Positions 62,381 through 64,000 of a DNA stretch of 64,000 bases are shown here, one piece after another (position 1 is the first letter of the stretch; each line of letters opens with the position of its first letter). Both the position numbers and the translations under genes were made by a program. The stretch comes from Taklimakanibacter deserti (GTDB lineage Bacteria > Pseudomonadota > Alphaproteobacteria > Rhizobiales > Aestuariivirgaceae), in the NCBI GenBank assembly GCA_003574785.1, contig QORU01000012.1, positions 186,001-250,000 of the forward strand, in the 5' to 3' direction. The notes below the pieces were generated by a model, which saw only the letters and a program-made list of their open reading frames with translations, had not been told where the DNA came from and made no database searches.

Positions 62381-63325
62381 TCAGGTCTTCGATTCGCGCC
62401 GATAGGGCAGGCCCACCGCGGCCGGCGGCTTGACCCGGCCATAGAGGCCGATGAGGGCGAGGATCGAGGCCACATAGGGGAGTGCGGTGAAGATCTGATA
62501 GGGCACGGACGGATTGGCGAATTGCAGGCGCAGTTGCAGCGCGTCGCAGAAGCCGAAGAACCACGAGGCGAGGAGGGCGCCCAGCGGATCCCAGCGCCCG
62601 AGAATGATGGCGGCGAGCGCGATGAAGCCTTTGCCGGCGCTCATATGCTCGGTGAAGACGAAGACCTGCGACACGACGATATAGGCGCCGCCCAAGCCCG
62701 CGAGGCCGCCGCTGATCAGCGTGCACAGGAAGCGCACGCCATAGACCGGCACGCCGGCCGAGTCGGCGGCGCCGGGATTTTCACCGGTGGCGCGCACGTC
62801 GAGGCCGAAGGCGCTGCGATAGAGCAGCCAGTAGAGGAAGGGCACCAGCAGATAGAGCAGATAGATGAGCGGATCCTGGTCGAAGAAGACCGGGCCGATG
62901 ACGGGTATTTTGGAAAGACCCGGTATCGCCCAGGGCGTGAAGCCGGGCAACGTCTTGGTGGTGGCGTTGAGGCCGAAGATGAGGCGCGCCAGGAAGGCGG
63001 TGAGGCCGATCGCCACGAGATTGATGGCGATGCCGGTGACGATCTGGTTGACATTGAGGCGGATCGACAGGATGCCGAGGATGGCGCCGCCGAGCGCGCC
63101 GAGCGCTATGCCGACGACGACGCCCATCACCGGGCTGCCGGTGAGGAACGTGCCGAGCGCCGCCCCGAAGGCGCCCGACAGCATCATGCCTTCCATGCCG
63201 ACATTATAGACGCCGCCCCGCTCGCAGATGACGCCGCCGAGCGCCGCGAAGGCGATCGGCACCATCAGGCGCAGGCTGGTGCGCAGCACGTCGGTGATGA
63301 GCGCCAGATCGAGCCATTCAAGCAT
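62381..63325 (-). CDS. BmpA-type ABC transporter permease (COG1079-like)
   Basis: A 314-residue inner-membrane permease with eight to ten helices, of the nucleoside/purine-type BMP family of importers (second permease of the pair). FAALGGVICERGGVYNVGMEGMMLSGAFGA is the hallmark. The ligand in most studied systems is a nucleoside or similar, which suggests the operon imports a nitrogen heterocycle. It begins 18 bp after the partner permease gene stop. Confidence 0.92.
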   Translation of the reverse strand: MLEWLDLALITDVLRTSLRLMVPIAFAALGGVICERGGVYNVGMEGMMLSGAFGAALGTFLTGSPVMGVVVGIALGALGGAILGILSIRLNVNQIVTGIAINLVAIGLTAFLARLIFGLNATTKTLPGFTPWAIPGLSKIPVIGPVFFDQDPLIYLLYLLVPFLYWLLYRSAFGLDVRATGENPGAADSAGVPVYGVRFLCTLISGGLAGLGGAYIVVSQVFVFTEHMSAGKGFIALAAIILGRWDPLGALLASWFFGFCDALQLRLQFANPSVPYQIFTALPYVASILALIGLYGRVKPPAAVGLPYRRESKT

Positions 63326-63343
63326 TCTGTTTCTCCCCAGGTG

Positions 63344-64000
63344 CTATGGCCGCTTCCATCGCCCGGCGCTGCGCCAGGATCCTGCCCAGCGCGAGTCGCT
63401 GAATTTGATCGCGAGGCTCGCGGCGACAAAGATGACGACGAGGCCCTGGATGGCGTCGACCACGGTGCTGTCGACGCCCGAGGCGCGCTGCATGAACTGG
63501 GCGCCAGACCGCAGGCCGGAGAAGAACAAAGCCGCGACCGGCACCAGGATCGGATTGGCGGCGGCCATGAAGGCGACGACGATGCCGTCGAAGCCGTATC
63601 CCGGGCTGAACATGTGGAAGAGGCGGTATTTGACGCCGAGGATCTCGAAGGCGCCGGCGAGGCCGGCGAGCGCGCCGCCCAAAGCCATGGTGGCGACCAT
63701 TTGCCTCTGCACCCAGATGCCGGCATAGCGCGCCGCCTGCGGGTTGCTGCCGACGGTCGTCACCGCGAAGCCGAAGGTCGTGTATTTGAGAGCGAGCGCC
63801 AGGACGATGGCAAGCAGCACGCCGATGATGGCGCCGATATGGGCATCGGTCGGGCTCATGATATGGGGCAGGAACAGGCTCGCCGGGATCTCCGCCGAAT
63901 AGGGATAGGGTGCTCCTTCCTCCATCATCGGACCGCCTGCCGCATAGCTCACGATATTGATGCCGACATAATTGAGGAGCAGCGTCACGATGACTTCATT
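63344..64000 (-). CDS. BmpA-type ABC transporter permease (COG4603-like), truncated by the window edge
   Basis: The C-terminal about 218 residues of the first permease (families usually 350-370 residues); the frame is open to base 64000 and the N-terminus lies outside. Visible hallmarks: NEVIVTLLLNYVGINIVSYA, then TVGSNPQAARYAGIWVQRQM and GYGFDGIVVAFMAAANPILV. The ATPase (COG3845) and the lipoprotein binder should lie to the right of the window. Confidence 0.9.
   Translation of the reverse strand, partial: NEVIVTLLLNYVGINIVSYAAGGPMMEEGAPYPYSAEIPASLFLPHIMSPTDAHIGAIIGVLLAIVLALALKYTTFGFAVTTVGSNPQAARYAGIWVQRQMVATMALGGALAGLAGAFEILGVKYRLFHMFSPGYGFDGIVVAFMAAANPILVPVAALFFSGLRSGAQFMQRASGVDSTVVDAIQGLVVIFVAASLAIKFSDSRWAGSWRSAGRWKRP

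Noticed and set aside
1..64000. CRISPR arrays, tRNA genes, insertion sequences, prophage or integrase
   Set aside because: No regularly spaced repeats, cloverleaf-like sequences, transposase motifs or terminal inverted repeats were seen on either strand.

Overview
The window is GC-rich chromosomal DNA from an alphaproteobacterium, most likely of the order Hyphomicrobiales (Rhizobiales). The evidence is a class I lysyl-tRNA synthetase, a membrane-anchored CycM-type cytochrome c next to kdsB and pheA, a PodJ-like polarity protein with Sel1 repeats, a perfect CtrA-type box (TTAA-N7-TTAA), the ligase-associated helicase/PdeM pair, and many ABC importers with translationally coupled genes. I found no rRNA, tRNA, CRISPR array, phage or insertion sequence.

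Layout. 0.1-2.8 kb: M17 aminopeptidase, MarR regulator and NlpC/P60 hydrolase. 2.8-11.3 kb (minus): a yej-type peptide importer with two tandem binding proteins, ending in a hydroxypyruvate reductase. 11.5-15.1 kb: cycM, kdsB, pheA, nudC and a MerR regulator. 15.4-23.7 kb: the PodJ-like protein, DUF3429, pdeM, the lhr-type helicase and a MATE pump. 23.7-32.8 kb: small proteins, an amidohydrolase, an alkyltransferase, a DinG-like helicase, a dienelactone hydrolase, an aldo/keto reductase and lysK. 32.8-38.2 kb: a secreted FecR-domain protein, a small secreted protein, an S24-type regulator, DUF952, pyrD, an orphan binding protein and a META-domain protein.

38.3-50.7 kb is the most interesting block. 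Around a FCD-type GntR regulator lie a RraA-like protein, a DAO-type flavoenzyme, an SDR, PxpB/PxpC, PxpA co-transcribed with a polar amino acid ABC importer, an aminotransferase, a biotin carboxyl carrier protein, a biotin carboxylase and a second carrier-like protein that lacks the biotinyl lysine. Near-identical dyad sites (ATTGGATA-N3-TATCCAAT type) precede four promoters, and half of the dyad precedes gntR itself, so the block reads as one regulon for uptake and breakdown of an amino-acid-like compound, possibly through a split biotin-dependent carboxylase acting on a lactam or amide.

50.8-55.8 kb holds a membrane glycosyltransferase with decapeptide repeats, an SDR, a creatininase and an 8-oxoguanine deaminase. 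55.8-57.3 kb is visibly AT-richer and carries two small secreted unknown proteins. From 57.3 kb to the right edge a tightly packed minus-strand operon encodes BmpA-type ABC permeases (one cut by the window end), a divergent histidine ammonia-lyase-like MIO enzyme, a DUF1989 protein, a polysaccharide-deacetylase-fold amidohydrolase, an atypical ureohydrolase and a quinone oxidoreductase: a candidate catabolic operon for a nitrogen-rich compound that is probably not histidine or agmatine.
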